Positions 1-8,113 of a DNA stretch of 64,000 nucleotides are shown piece after piece. The notes under the pieces were generated by a model. The model ran no database searches. It was not told the DNA's origin and saw only the letters and a program-made list of their open reading frames with translations. Positions within the stretch are counted from its first letter, which is position 1. The number at the start of each line of letters is the position of its first letter. The translations under genes were made by a program, and so were the position numbers. The DNA comes from CAXBOO01 sp963977425 (GTDB taxonomy: Bacteria > Bacteroidota > Bacteroidia > Flavobacteriales_D > Luteibaculaceae), in the NCBI GenBank assembly GCA_963977425.1, contig CAXBOO010000002.1, positions 124,001-188,000 on the forward strand. Direction: 5' to 3'.

Positions 1-1830
1 TTGCTTGAAAAAGTTGAAGACGTTTTACTAGACCGACGAGACGATGCTACTGAGCGTTTATTAGACTATGCAGAAAGTATAAAAGGCAATGTCAATAATC
101 AAAAAACAAAAGAAGAGGCAGAGTGGAGAAAGCTGAGTATAAATGATCGCCTTAGTCATTCATTGGTAAAAGGAATTGTCGACCATATTGAAGCTGACAC
201 AGAAGAAGCACGTATTAATTTCAATAAAGCTTTAGAAGTGATAGAAGGCCCATTGATGGATGGCATGAACATCGTTGGAGACCTATTTGGATCGGGTAAA
301 ATGTTTTTACCTCAAGTAGTGAAAAGCGCAAGGGTTATGAAAAAATCCGTTGCCTACCTCCTACCTTTTATGGAAGCCGATAAAACCGAAGACACACCCG
401 CACAAGCTAGTATTTTGTTGGCTACGGTTAAAGGTGACGTACACGACATTGGTAAAAACATCGTCGGAGTGGTATTAGCCTGCAACAACTACGCTATACA
501 CGATTTGGGAGTAATGGTAGCTTCCGAAAAAATAATACAAAGTGCCATCGATCTAAACGTAAATGCGATTGGATTGAGCGGTCTTATTACCCCTTCTTTA
601 GATGAGATGGTATACGTTGCTGAAGAAATGGAAAAACGTGGACTTAAAATACCACTATTGATTGGGGGCGCTACCACAAGTAAAATTCATACTGCAGTAA
701 AAATAGACGTTGCATATAGCGGACCAGTTATCCATGTTCACGACGCTTCAAGAAGTGTAACCATTGTAGAAACCCTACTTAGAGATAAAAACGAAGCCCT
801 AAAAATAAAGGAAAACTATAGAACTCTACGCGAAGATTATATAAAGAAACGAAAAGAGAAAAAACTTATATCAATTGATGATGCTATTGCAAATAAAAAA
901 ACAATCGATTGGAATAAAGGTGCATCACTAAAACCAAACCTCATTGGTCAAAAAGTATTTGACAATTACGACTTATCCGAAATCAGAAAATACATCGATT
1001 GGACTCCTTTTTTCAGCACCTGGATGTTATCCGGCCGTTTTCCAAAAATTTTAGAGGATGAAGTAGTTGGAACTGAAGCAAAAAAGTTACTCAACGATGC
1101 CAACAAAATGTTAGATGACATCATAAACAATAATCGTCTAACCGCAAAAGCTGTAATTGGTATTCAACCAGCTTATTCTGAAGATGAAAGCATTGTTGCA
1201 AAGAAAAATGATGAAACGGCTGTAAACTTTCATTTTTTACGCCAACAAAACCAAAAAGGAGAAGGCAGATTCAATAGCAGCTTGGCCGATTATGTAGCAC
1301 CAAAAAATAGTTCGACAGGCAATTATTTTGGAGGTTTTGCTGTAACTACCGGCATTGGCTTAGAAAAAATACTAGAGCAATACCAATCAGAAAACGACGA
1401 TTATCAATTGATTATGGCAAAAGCTCTTGCCGATAGATTGGCAGAAGCATTTGCAGAACTAATGCACGAAAAAGTCAGGAAAGAATACTGGGGATTTGCT
1501 CCTGATGAAGACTTCAGCAACGAAGATCTTATTCGAGAAAAATACCAGGGTATTCGACCTGCACCAGGCTACCCAGCATGTCCTGACCATACAGAAAAGT
1601 CTACTCTATTCGATTGGTTAGATGCAACCAAAAACACGGGCATTGAACTGACTGAAAATTACGCCATGTACCCAGCTGCATCGGTCAGTGGATTTTATTT
1701 TGCGCACGAAGATGCTACATACTTTGGTTTAGGAAAAATTGGGAAAGATCAAGTAGAACGCTACGCAAACAAGAAAAATTTATCCATTGATGAAGCTGAA
1801 AAATGGCTTAAACCAAACCTTAATTATTAA
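1..1830 (+). CDS. metH: Cobalamin-dependent methionine synthase, C-terminal part (5' end outside window)
   Basis: Transfers a methyl group from methyl-tetrahydrofolate through cobalamin to homocysteine in the cytoplasm, giving methionine. The visible 609 codons begin near the end of the folate-binding module and continue into the helical cap and B12-binding domains. The cobalt-ligand motif DVHDIG lies at residues 146-151, with His148 as the expected ligand. The SAM-dependent reactivation domain follows and contains RPAPGYPACPDHTEK from about residue 519, a hallmark of that domain. The TTG at base 1 is only the window edge; the reading frame is open upstream, so no start is called. Bacteroidota often split metH into a homocysteine-binding gene and a larger folate/B12/activation gene, and which form this is cannot be seen here. 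metF follows after 3 bases, so the two are surely co-transcribed and act in consecutive steps. Confidence 0.96.
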   Translation: MLEKVEDVLLDRRDDATERLLDYAESIKGNVNNQKTKEEAEWRKLSINDRLSHSLVKGIVDHIEADTEEARINFNKALEVIEGPLMDGMNIVGDLFGSGKMFLPQVVKSARVMKKSVAYLLPFMEADKTEDTPAQASILLATVKGDVHDIGKNIVGVVLACNNYAIHDLGVMVASEKIIQSAIDLNVNAIGLSGLITPSLDEMVYVAEEMEKRGLKIPLLIGGATTSKIHTAVKIDVAYSGPVIHVHDASRSVTIVETLLRDKNEALKIKENYRTLREDYIKKRKEKKLISIDDAIANKKTIDWNKGASLKPNLIGQKVFDNYDLSEIRKYIDWTPFFSTWMLSGRFPKILEDEVVGTEAKKLLNDANKMLDDIINNNRLTAKAVIGIQPAYSEDESIVAKKNDETAVNFHFLRQQNQKGEGRFNSSLADYVAPKNSSTGNYFGGFAVTTGIGLEKILEQYQSENDDYQLIMAKALADRLAEAFAELMHEKVRKEYWGFAPDEDFSNEDLIREKYQGIRPAPGYPACPDHTEKSTLFDWLDATKNTGIELTENYAMYPAASVSGFYFAHEDATYFGLGKIGKDQVERYANKKNLSIDEAEKWLKPNLNY

Positions 1831-1833
1831 CAT

Positions 1834-2787
1834 ATGAAAATTACAGAGCATATATCACAAGCCAAAAGCACCTTATTCAGTTTAGAAATATTACCGCCTA
1901 AGAAAGGTGAAAACATACAAGATCTATACGATCATTTAGATCCGTTAATGGAATTTAAGCCTTCGTTTGTAGATGTAACTTATCACAGAGAAGAATATGT
2001 TTTCAAAAAAATGCCCAATGGATTACTGCAACAAAAATCCATACGAAAAAGGCCAGGTACAGTTGGTATTTGTGCTGCTATAACCAACAAGTACAATGTA
2101 ACGACTGTGCCCCACATTATCTGCGGTGGCTTTACAAAAGAAGACACCGAAAACGCTCTAATTGATTTGAATTTTCTAGGTATCGATAACGTTTTACTGC
2201 TTAGAGGTGACGCTATTAAATCAGAAAAAAGATTCGAAAAAACAGAGGGAGGCAATGAGTATGCCATCGATTTATTGCATCAAGTCAACAACATGAACCA
2301 AGGCATCTATTTGGATGATGACTTACAAAATGCACATCCTACAGATTTCTGTATAGGTGTAGCTGGTTATCCTGAAAAGCACTTTGAAGCGCCTAATTTA
2401 ATCACCGACTTAAAACATTTAAAAGCAAAAGTAGATGCAGGTGCGGAATACATAGTAACCCAAATGTTTTTCGACAATCAGAAATACTTTGATTTTGTGG
2501 AATTGTGTAGAAACAATGGCATTACAGTGCCTATTATTCCGGGTTTAAAACCGATAACAAGCAAAAGCCAAAGCACTATTTTACCAAGCATTTTCCATAT
2601 CGATTTGCCTGAACCATTATCAGAAGCTTTGTATGCCTGTAAAAGCAATGATGAAATACGAGCGGTTGGTGTGGAATGGGGCATACAACAAGCCAAAGAA
2701 TTGATGGCGAAAGGCGTGCCTTGTTTGCATTTCTACTCTATGGGAAAAGCCGAACCGGTATACCAAATTGCTAAGGCGTTGTTTTAA
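1834..2787 (+). CDS. metF: Methylenetetrahydrofolate reductase
   Basis: Reduces 5,10-methylene-THF to 5-methyl-THF, the methyl donor used by MetH just upstream. It is a 317-residue FAD-dependent TIM-barrel enzyme of normal bacterial length. Visible family features are SLEILPPK near the N-terminus (the conserved FE/PP region), VDVTYH around residue 47, and the LRGD segment that precedes the FAD-binding region. The ATG lies 3 bases after the metH stop, which supports this start and an operon. No plus-strand terminator follows: the hairpin at 2808-2835 has its T-tract on the minus strand and belongs to the tRNA gene. Assignment is firm. Confidence 0.96.
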   Translation: MKITEHISQAKSTLFSLEILPPKKGENIQDLYDHLDPLMEFKPSFVDVTYHREEYVFKKMPNGLLQQKSIRKRPGTVGICAAITNKYNVTTVPHIICGGFTKEDTENALIDLNFLGIDNVLLLRGDAIKSEKRFEKTEGGNEYAIDLLHQVNNMNQGIYLDDDLQNAHPTDFCIGVAGYPEKHFEAPNLITDLKHLKAKVDAGAEYIVTQMFFDNQKYFDFVELCRNNGITVPIIPGLKPITSKSQSTILPSIFHIDLPEPLSEALYACKSNDEIRAVGVEWGIQQAKELMAKGVPCLHFYSMGKAEPVYQIAKALF

Positions 2788-2807
2788 ATTCTAAAAAAAC
2801 AAGACAT

Positions 2808-2835
2808 AAAAAAACCCATCATTTCTGATGGGTTT
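2808..2835 (-). terminator. Rho-independent terminator of tRNA-Ser
   Basis: A perfect 10-bp stem (AAACCCATCA / TGATGGGTTT) with a 4-base loop lies directly downstream of the tRNA on the minus strand and runs into seven T residues. On the plus strand the hairpin is followed by only three T, so it does not obviously serve metF. Confidence 0.85.
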
Positions 2836-2837
2836 CG

Positions 2838-2925
2838 TGGCGGAGAATGAGGGATTCGAACCCCCGGTACCTTGCAGTACAACAGTTTTCAAGACTGCCG
2901 CATTCGACCGCTCTGCCAATTCTCC
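2838..2925 (-). tRNA. tRNA-Ser (anticodon UGA), CCA encoded
   Basis: Read on the minus strand, the acceptor stem is GGAGAAT paired with ATTCTCC, followed by discriminator G and an encoded CCA. The anticodon loop CTTGAAA carries TGA at positions 34-36, which reads UCA serine codons. A GGTTCGAATCC T-arm is present, and the long variable arm gives 88 nt including CCA, typical of a class II serine tRNA. It is a single-gene unit: a good promoter lies immediately upstream and a terminator 2 bases downstream. It sits between metF and an unrelated surface protein, and no integrase or attachment-site duplication is visible beside it. Confidence 0.97.
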
Positions 2926-2929
2926 GCTG

Positions 2930-2959
2930 CAAAAATAGAAATTTTTCTTATCCACGCAA
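2930..2959 (-). promoter_or_regulatory. Bacteroidota-type promoter of tRNA-Ser
   Basis: On the minus strand: TTG (2959-2957), a 19-base spacer, then TATTTTTG (2937-2930), an exact match to TAnnTTTG. The -7 box ends 4 bases before the mature 5' end of the tRNA, so the primary transcript must start at or almost at the mature end. Confidence 0.75.
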
Positions 2960-3039
2960 GTGCTAGCATTACTTTTTTTAACTTTATCGTTCGTTAAGTT
3001 CTCAAACCACACACCATTACGAAGCTTAACAAACTACAT

Positions 3040-4458
3040 ATGAGAATCTTAAGCATCATTACTTTTATACAATTATTTTTTTCATCTATTTCGTTCGCAC
3101 AACCTCGTGCCACATTTGATTACCGTGAATATCTTACCAAAGAAGGTGATGCATATCTTGAATTCTACTTTCAATTCGATCCAACCAGCATTAGCCCCAA
3201 TTTCATAACCGACAGTACCGTTCAATTTGGACTGGATCTCACCATACTTTTACAAGACTCATCCAACAACATTTTGAATTACAGCAAAACAAAATGCGTA
3301 TCCCCTACTTTCTCAACTAGTGCCGTATCTAGATTTTATTTTTCGAATAGAATGGCTATTCCAAATGAAATTGACAACATCGATATTTCCCTTTCCGATT
3401 CGTTAGCCAACCTAAATTTAAGCTTCAATTTTAAACCAGAACTAAAATTCAAAGACAAAAAAAACAAGGTCTCGAAACCACTAATCGTAACAAGTGTAAA
3501 CACAATTGCTTTACTTAACAAAGGCGGAAAAAATTTGGAAGTAGATTTAGATAAAAACTACTATTCAGAACACTCTAAAATTGAATTCTACCTAGAAGCA
3601 TTTGCTAGCGACACATCAAAAAAATACGCCATCAAAGCCTCCATAAATGAAAACGGAATAAACATCATGCAACGCTTTGTTCAATTTGACGCGAAAGACA
3701 GCCCACTAAATGCATTGATGAGTTTTCCCTTAGCAACCTTAACCAAAGGCGAACACAGTATTAACTCCTACTTGTACAACGATGCTATGCAATGCATAGA
3801 TTCTAATAGTGTGGAATTCAATTACTACCCTAAAGAACCTGAAACCAACATCAACAAACTTATCAATGAAGAAAGTTTCATATCCGATGTAAACACAATT
3901 GATTCTTTAGATTATCTAATAGCTTGCCTCCATCCTATTGCAGATAAAATTGAGCGCGTAAAGATTAAAGACAGAAAAAAAGTATTCATTGACCTCAATG
4001 AAAGAAAGTTATTCTTTTATGATTTCTGGGAAAAACGCAATCCAAATGCTCCTGACCAAGCATGGCAAACTTACCTTACAGAAGTAAAAAAAGTAAACGA
4101 CAACTACAGCACTCCTATCAAAGAAGGTTTTGAAACAGATAGAGGTAGAATTTACCTTAAGTACGGAGCACCTAATACTATAGCCAAAAGACCTAGCGAA
4201 CCCGAAAGCTACCCTTATGAAATATGGCATTTTTACAAAGTCGGGAAGTTCAACAACATTCGATTTGTATTCTATTCACCAGACATGGTTACGAACGATT
4301 ACCAGTTACTCCATTCTGATATGCCTCAAGAACTTAACAATCCACGCTGGAGGGTTGTTCTTCAGAACAGAAACAACAAAAACACCAACATGGACAATAC
4401 CGATCCAGGAAACTCTTTTGGAAGTAGAAGCCAAGATTTGTACAACAATCCGCGTTAA
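3040..4458 (+). CDS. GWxTD domain-containing secreted protein
   Basis: A 472-residue protein with a Sec signal peptide (residues 1-20, cut likely after SFA at the AQ site). The first two thirds look like beta-rich, poorly conserved sequence. The last third matches the GWxTD domain: a YDFWEKRNP segment, then the signature in the form GFETDRGRIYLKYGAP, then PYEIWHFY. The domain is common in Bacteroidota and related phyla, but its function is not established. Phe replaces Trp in the signature, which I believe is a tolerated variant. The start ATG at 3040 directly precedes the signal peptide. A near-match -7 element (TAACTTTA at about 2979-2986) lies upstream. Downstream there is a separate promoter, so the following glycosyltransferase need not be co-transcribed. 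Confidence 0.85.
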   Translation: MRILSIITFIQLFFSSISFAQPRATFDYREYLTKEGDAYLEFYFQFDPTSISPNFITDSTVQFGLDLTILLQDSSNNILNYSKTKCVSPTFSTSAVSRFYFSNRMAIPNEIDNIDISLSDSLANLNLSFNFKPELKFKDKKNKVSKPLIVTSVNTIALLNKGGKNLEVDLDKNYYSEHSKIEFYLEAFASDTSKKYAIKASINENGINIMQRFVQFDAKDSPLNALMSFPLATLTKGEHSINSYLYNDAMQCIDSNSVEFNYYPKEPETNINKLINEESFISDVNTIDSLDYLIACLHPIADKIERVKIKDRKKVFIDLNERKLFFYDFWEKRNPNAPDQAWQTYLTEVKKVNDNYSTPIKEGFETDRGRIYLKYGAPNTIAKRPSEPESYPYEIWHFYKVGKFNNIRFVFYSPDMVTNDYQLLHSDMPQELNNPRWRVVLQNRNNKNTNMDNTDPGNSFGSRSQDLYNNPR

Positions 4459-4470
4459 AAATTACTTTTG
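4438..4470 (+). promoter_or_regulatory. Promoter of the family 2 glycosyltransferase
   Basis: TTG (4438-4440), a 22-base spacer and TACTTTTG (4463-4470), an exact TAnnTTTG. The -33 element lies inside the end of the upstream gene. Transcription would start about 10 bases before the TTG initiation codon at 4488, giving a very short leader. Confidence 0.6.
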
Positions 4471-4487
4471 CGAAAACTTCGGTCATT

Positions 4488-5519
4488 TTGAGCAATAAAG
4501 CAGTCGTTATTTTAAATTACAACGGAAAGCAACATCTAGAAAATTATCTATCCAACATCATAGATAACACTAGCTCTGAAGCAGAAATTATCATCATAGA
4601 TAACGCTAGTACCGATGACTCTTTACTTTTTCTTAAAGAAAATTTCAATCAAATAAGAACCATCGTTTTAGACAAAAACCATGGTTTTGCTGGAGGATAC
4701 AACGAAGGCCTCAAACAAGTATCGCATGAATATTTGGTGCTACTCAACAGCGACATCGAAGTAACCAAAGATTGGGACAATGCCATTTGGGATACTTTAA
4801 AAGATCAAACTATAGGCGCCGTCCAACCTAGAATATTAGATTTAAAAGACAAAAGCAAATACGAATATGCTGGCGCAGGAGGAGGTTATGTCGACAAATT
4901 TTATTTCCCTTTTTGTCGTGGACGAATATTCTCTGAATTAGAATCCAAACAAACTCACTTCGATTACAGCGACAAAATGTTTTGGGCATCAGGTGCTGCA
5001 TTTGGAATAAGAAAATCAATTTACGATAAGCTTGGAGGTTTTGATACCGATTTTTTTGCACACATGGAGGAAATCGATTTATGTTATCGCCTACAAAACC
5101 ATGGATTCAAAATAGCCTATAATCCAGAAAGCACTGTTTACCATCTTGGTGGAGGTACTTTGAATATGATGAGCCCATTCAAGACCTATTTAAACTACAG
5201 AAACGGACTAACACTCATTCTTAAGAATCATTTCCATACTCCAATATTCCCTGTACTTTTCATTCGCATGATTTTAGATGGTTTATCTGGTGTGAATTTT
5301 TTAATGAGAATGATGCCAAGACATACAATCGCCATCCTTAAGGGTCACATAAGTTTTTACTCTAACCTTAGCCATACATTAAAGAAACGAAAAGTACTTA
5401 AAGCAATTTCTAAGAAAAACACACCTTTTGGGATGTATCAAAAAAGCATTGTATCTGCCTACTTTATTGGTAAAGTAAAACAGTTTTCTCAACTCAACGA
5501 CACCGATTTCAGTAATTAA
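4488..5519 (+). CDS. Family 2 glycosyltransferase (rhamnosyltransferase-like)
   Basis: A 343-residue GT-A inverting glycosyltransferase, probably cytoplasmic or membrane-associated, adding a sugar to a surface polysaccharide or glycolipid. The N-terminus VVILNYNG (residues 6-13) is the classic nucleotide-binding strand. The metal-binding NSD motif is at residues 87-89, and MEEIDLCYR from residue 193 is the acceptor-side catalytic motif seen in WcaA/rhamnosyltransferase relatives. The C-terminal part is hydrophobic and basic and may associate with the membrane. The start is TTG; no ATG precedes the conserved strand. The 3' end overlaps the convergent aroQ by 11 bases. The donor and acceptor cannot be deduced. 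Confidence 0.88.
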   Translation: MSNKAVVILNYNGKQHLENYLSNIIDNTSSEAEIIIIDNASTDDSLLFLKENFNQIRTIVLDKNHGFAGGYNEGLKQVSHEYLVLLNSDIEVTKDWDNAIWDTLKDQTIGAVQPRILDLKDKSKYEYAGAGGGYVDKFYFPFCRGRIFSELESKQTHFDYSDKMFWASGAAFGIRKSIYDKLGGFDTDFFAHMEEIDLCYRLQNHGFKIAYNPESTVYHLGGGTLNMMSPFKTYLNYRNGLTLILKNHFHTPIFPVLFIRMILDGLSGVNFLMRMMPRHTIAILKGHISFYSNLSHTLKKRKVLKAISKKNTPFGMYQKSIVSAYFIGKVKQFSQLNDTDFSN

Positions 5520-5925
5520 GTAATAAGTGTTGAATTGCCATATCGTAGCCTGCCAACCCAGCTCCTACTATAACAGCACTAGCTACATCAGAAAAATACG
5601 AATGATGACGAAAGCTCTCTCGTAAGTACACATTGCTTATATGCACTTCTACAAATGTGCTTTTTTTACCTAAAAGGGCATCTCTCAGCGCTATGGATGT
5701 ATGTGTAAAAGCAGCAGGGTTAAAAATTATATACCCGTTCCACTCATGAATCTTATCTATCAATTCATGCTCGGCATTGCTCTGAAAATATGTTAGGTTA
5801 ACATCTAAATTATGCTTCTCGATTAATTGATTGAAGTAATCCGAAAAAGTTGTACTCCCATAGATTGAAACTTCTCTTTGCCCTAATAGGTTTAAATTTG
5901 GGCCATTCAAAATCAATATATCCAT
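5509..5925 (-). CDS. aroQ: Type II 3-dehydroquinate dehydratase
   Basis: Dehydrates 3-dehydroquinate to 3-dehydroshikimate in the shikimate pathway; a small dodecameric flavodoxin-like enzyme. The 138 residues are close to the family's usual length. NGPNLNLLGQRE at residues 7-18, catalytic Tyr22 of the flexible lid, the segment NPAAFTHTSIALRDAL and the catalytic-His strand VEVHISN are all present. The start is ATG at 5925, only 15 bases from the divergent recombinase start, so each promoter must lie in or against the other gene. No other aromatic-pathway gene is nearby. The 3' end overlaps the convergent glycosyltransferase by 11 bases. Confidence 0.96.
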   Translation of the reverse strand: MDILILNGPNLNLLGQREVSIYGSTTFSDYFNQLIEKHNLDVNLTYFQSNAEHELIDKIHEWNGYIIFNPAAFTHTSIALRDALLGKKSTFVEVHISNVYLRESFRHHSYFSDVASAVIVGAGLAGYDMAIQHLLLNY

Positions 5926-5940
5926 TAGCTTTACTTTAGT

Positions 5941-6834
5941 TTGGAAAATTACAGAAAAGAATACATAGATTTCTTAGAACTCGAAAAAGGTTTGAGCGCA
6001 AACACTGTTAGCAACTACCTTAGAGACTTAGATAAACTTATAGAATACACGCAAAGAAACGAACAAGATATTGCTAAACTTGAGTTAAGTGACCTTGAAA
6101 AGTTTTGCGTTTTACAAAGCGAAGGTGGTTTGAGACCAAAAAGTATGGCTCGGCTTATCTCTAGTGTTAAGAGCTATTACAATTATCTAATGATTGAAGG
6201 CATTGTAGAAGAAAGCCCATCCGATTTACTACAAAGCCCGAAACTTGATAAACGCCTCCCCGACACTATAAGTGTTGAGGAAATAAACAGTTTAGTAGAA
6301 ACTATTGACTTAAGCAAAAGCCATGGTTTTAGAAATAAAGTAATGTTGGAGTTGCTCTATGGAGCTGGATTGCGTGTAAGTGAATTGACCGCATTAAAAA
6401 TCAACAACATCAACTTAGAAGAAGACTACTTAAAAGTCATAGGGAAAGGCAACAAGGAACGATTGATTCCAATTGCTACTCAGACCAAAGGATTGCTTAA
6501 AACTTACTTAGCAGAACGTAAAAAAGCCGAATCGAAGCCTGGTTTTGAAGATTTGTTATTTTTAAACAAAAGCGGACGATCAATCAGCAGAGTCATGGTG
6601 TTTTTAATAGTGAAAGAAGCTGCTGAAAAAGCGGGAATTCACAAAAACATAAGCCCACACACATTTCGTCATTCATTTGCTAGTCACCTTGTAGAAGGCG
6701 GCGCTAATTTACGTGCAGTTCAAGAAATGCTTGGCCACGAAAGCCTATTGAGCACTGAAATATATACTCACGTTAACAACGAATACTTAAGAAGTACACT
6801 TATTGAATTTCACCCTTGGTCAAAAAGAACCTAA
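5941..6834 (+). CDS. xerD: XerC/XerD-type tyrosine recombinase
   Basis: A site-specific recombinase that most likely resolves chromosome dimers at dif. At 297 residues it has the normal Xer length. Residues 1-85 form the SAM-like core-binding domain. The catalytic set is complete: Arg145 (GAGLRVSEL), Lys169 (VIGKGNKERL), His240 and Arg243 (SPHTFRHSF), His266 (LGHESL) and nucleophile Tyr275 (EIYTHV). The start is TTG, directly after TACTTTAGTTTGG, a degenerate -7-like element, so the mRNA may be nearly leaderless. The 3' end overlaps the convergent membrane glycosyltransferase by 35 bases. No mobile-element context is seen, which favours a housekeeping Xer protein. XerC and XerD cannot be separated with certainty. 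Confidence 0.93.
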   Translation: MENYRKEYIDFLELEKGLSANTVSNYLRDLDKLIEYTQRNEQDIAKLELSDLEKFCVLQSEGGLRPKSMARLISSVKSYYNYLMIEGIVEESPSDLLQSPKLDKRLPDTISVEEINSLVETIDLSKSHGFRNKVMLELLYGAGLRVSELTALKINNINLEEDYLKVIGKGNKERLIPIATQTKGLLKTYLAERKKAESKPGFEDLLFLNKSGRSISRVMVFLIVKEAAEKAGIHKNISPHTFRHSFASHLVEGGANLRAVQEMLGHESLLSTEIYTHVNNEYLRSTLIEFHPWSKRT

Positions 6835-8113
6835 TTTTATTAGGCAGTAGTTTTTTAATTACTAATAGTGCTATAAAGAGTATACCGTATTCAGCATACA
6901 ACCACCACCCTATTTGTGCATTATCAATGTAAAAGAAATAACTAAAGTAAATCGTTACGGACCATATTATCCAAAAGTAAGAGCGAGTAAAAGCACTCAA
7001 AAATAAGGGTACAATAATATACCATGGATGCAATGTTGGGTTTGCAAAGCAATACAGCAAAAAGAAAGCATTCAACAAAGCCATCAGCCTCTTTTGATTT
7101 TTCCCATCAAAGAGAATGGACTGGATTAATATAAAAACTCCAAACAGAACCAACACTGTCTTAAAAACTATACCATAGGTTTCTATAATGTTATATCCTA
7201 CCATTTCAAAACCCAAATACCGTACTATAAAGTACAGCGAAGCATTGAATTCGAAGCTTCCAAAATACAGTTCAAAACTTTCTAATGCTCTCATAGAATT
7301 TTGATCTATAAACGGCATAAAAAATAGAATTGAAGTCGAAGCAAAAGCAAAACATAGCCAAATACTACGTTTAGATTTTTCAACAAACAATACTAATAGA
7401 GGCAATACAGTAAGTTTTGTAAAAACAGATAGAGCCAATATTACTCCTGTTTTCAATCCCGATAGTGCTTTTTTATTCTGGTAGAAATTAAAGGCACAAA
7501 AAAACAAATACATCATCAACACTTCAAAGTGCAAATTCCCAAGTCCTTCCAAAACCACTATAGGCAATAAGGACAAAAAATAAAACTTCTTTACAAACCA
7601 CTGCTTAGTCCTAGAAATAAACACTATATATATAAACAACAACAACTCCGTAATAAAATATATTATTTTTAGTCGAAATACAAATTCCAACAAAGACGGA
7701 AGTAACTTTGCAGCTTGAAATAATGATTGCATTACAGCTGGATAAACAGAATAATATTCTTGTGAATTCAACTTAAAAAACAATTCACTTGAGAAACCAT
7801 TTTGATTCAATAAATCAGAAGGCAAAAATGAATACGGAGAGATATTTTGACGCACTACATCTGCATCCCACTGAAATCTAAAAACATCATCTGACAGCAA
7901 TGGGTCGGAGAACAAAAAAGGCAATCGAATAAGTACAAAAACGACTATCAATGAGCGGATATCTGGTTGCTTATTAAAAAACAACAGCAATAACAACACC
8001 GCTAAAACAACAAGTACAATGAGTCGAACAGGCTCATTTCTAGGGCAAATTGACAGCAAAGAAAAAATAGCTACCAACCAAGTTATCAACACATTAATCC
8101 TTAGAAAAGACAT
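6800..8113 (-). CDS. GT-C type membrane glycosyltransferase (mannosyltransferase-like)
   Basis: A 437-residue polytopic membrane protein with roughly a dozen hydrophobic segments. An acidic Asp-Asp pair at residues 75-76 (LLSDDVFRFQWD) lies in the first large loop, as in polyprenyl-phosphate-sugar-dependent GT-C enzymes such as GT87/DUF2029 and the mannosyltransferases. It probably moves a sugar from a lipid-phosphate donor at the outer face of the inner membrane. It is the last gene of a minus-strand operon and starts 20 bases inside the upstream cellulose-synthase-like gene. The DPM1-like enzyme two genes upstream could make its lipid-linked donor. This pathway is inferred from order and fold class; the sugar and acceptor are unknown. 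Confidence 0.75.
   Translation of the reverse strand: MSFLRINVLITWLVAIFSLLSICPRNEPVRLIVLVVLAVLLLLLFFNKQPDIRSLIVVFVLIRLPFLFSDPLLSDDVFRFQWDADVVRQNISPYSFLPSDLLNQNGFSSELFFKLNSQEYYSVYPAVMQSLFQAAKLLPSLLEFVFRLKIIYFITELLLFIYIVFISRTKQWFVKKFYFLSLLPIVVLEGLGNLHFEVLMMYLFFCAFNFYQNKKALSGLKTGVILALSVFTKLTVLPLLVLFVEKSKRSIWLCFAFASTSILFFMPFIDQNSMRALESFELYFGSFEFNASLYFIVRYLGFEMVGYNIIETYGIVFKTVLVLFGVFILIQSILFDGKNQKRLMALLNAFFLLYCFANPTLHPWYIIVPLFLSAFTRSYFWIIWSVTIYFSYFFYIDNAQIGWWLYAEYGILFIALLVIKKLLPNKIRFFLTKGEIQ

Noticed and set aside
2791..3012. Minus-strand frame over the tRNA-Ser gene
   Set aside because: It is fully explained by the tRNA, its promoter and its terminator.
4217..4498. Alternative-frame extension at the end of the GWxTD gene, which could suggest a frameshift
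   Set aside because: The GWxTD domain is complete in the main frame, and the alternative product shows no conserved sequence.
5941..6834. Tyrosine recombinase as a sign of an integrated element next to a tRNA gene
   Set aside because: The protein has housekeeping Xer length and a full catalytic set; neighbours are aroQ and glycosyltransferase genes, and no direct repeats, cargo or tRNA fragment are seen around it.
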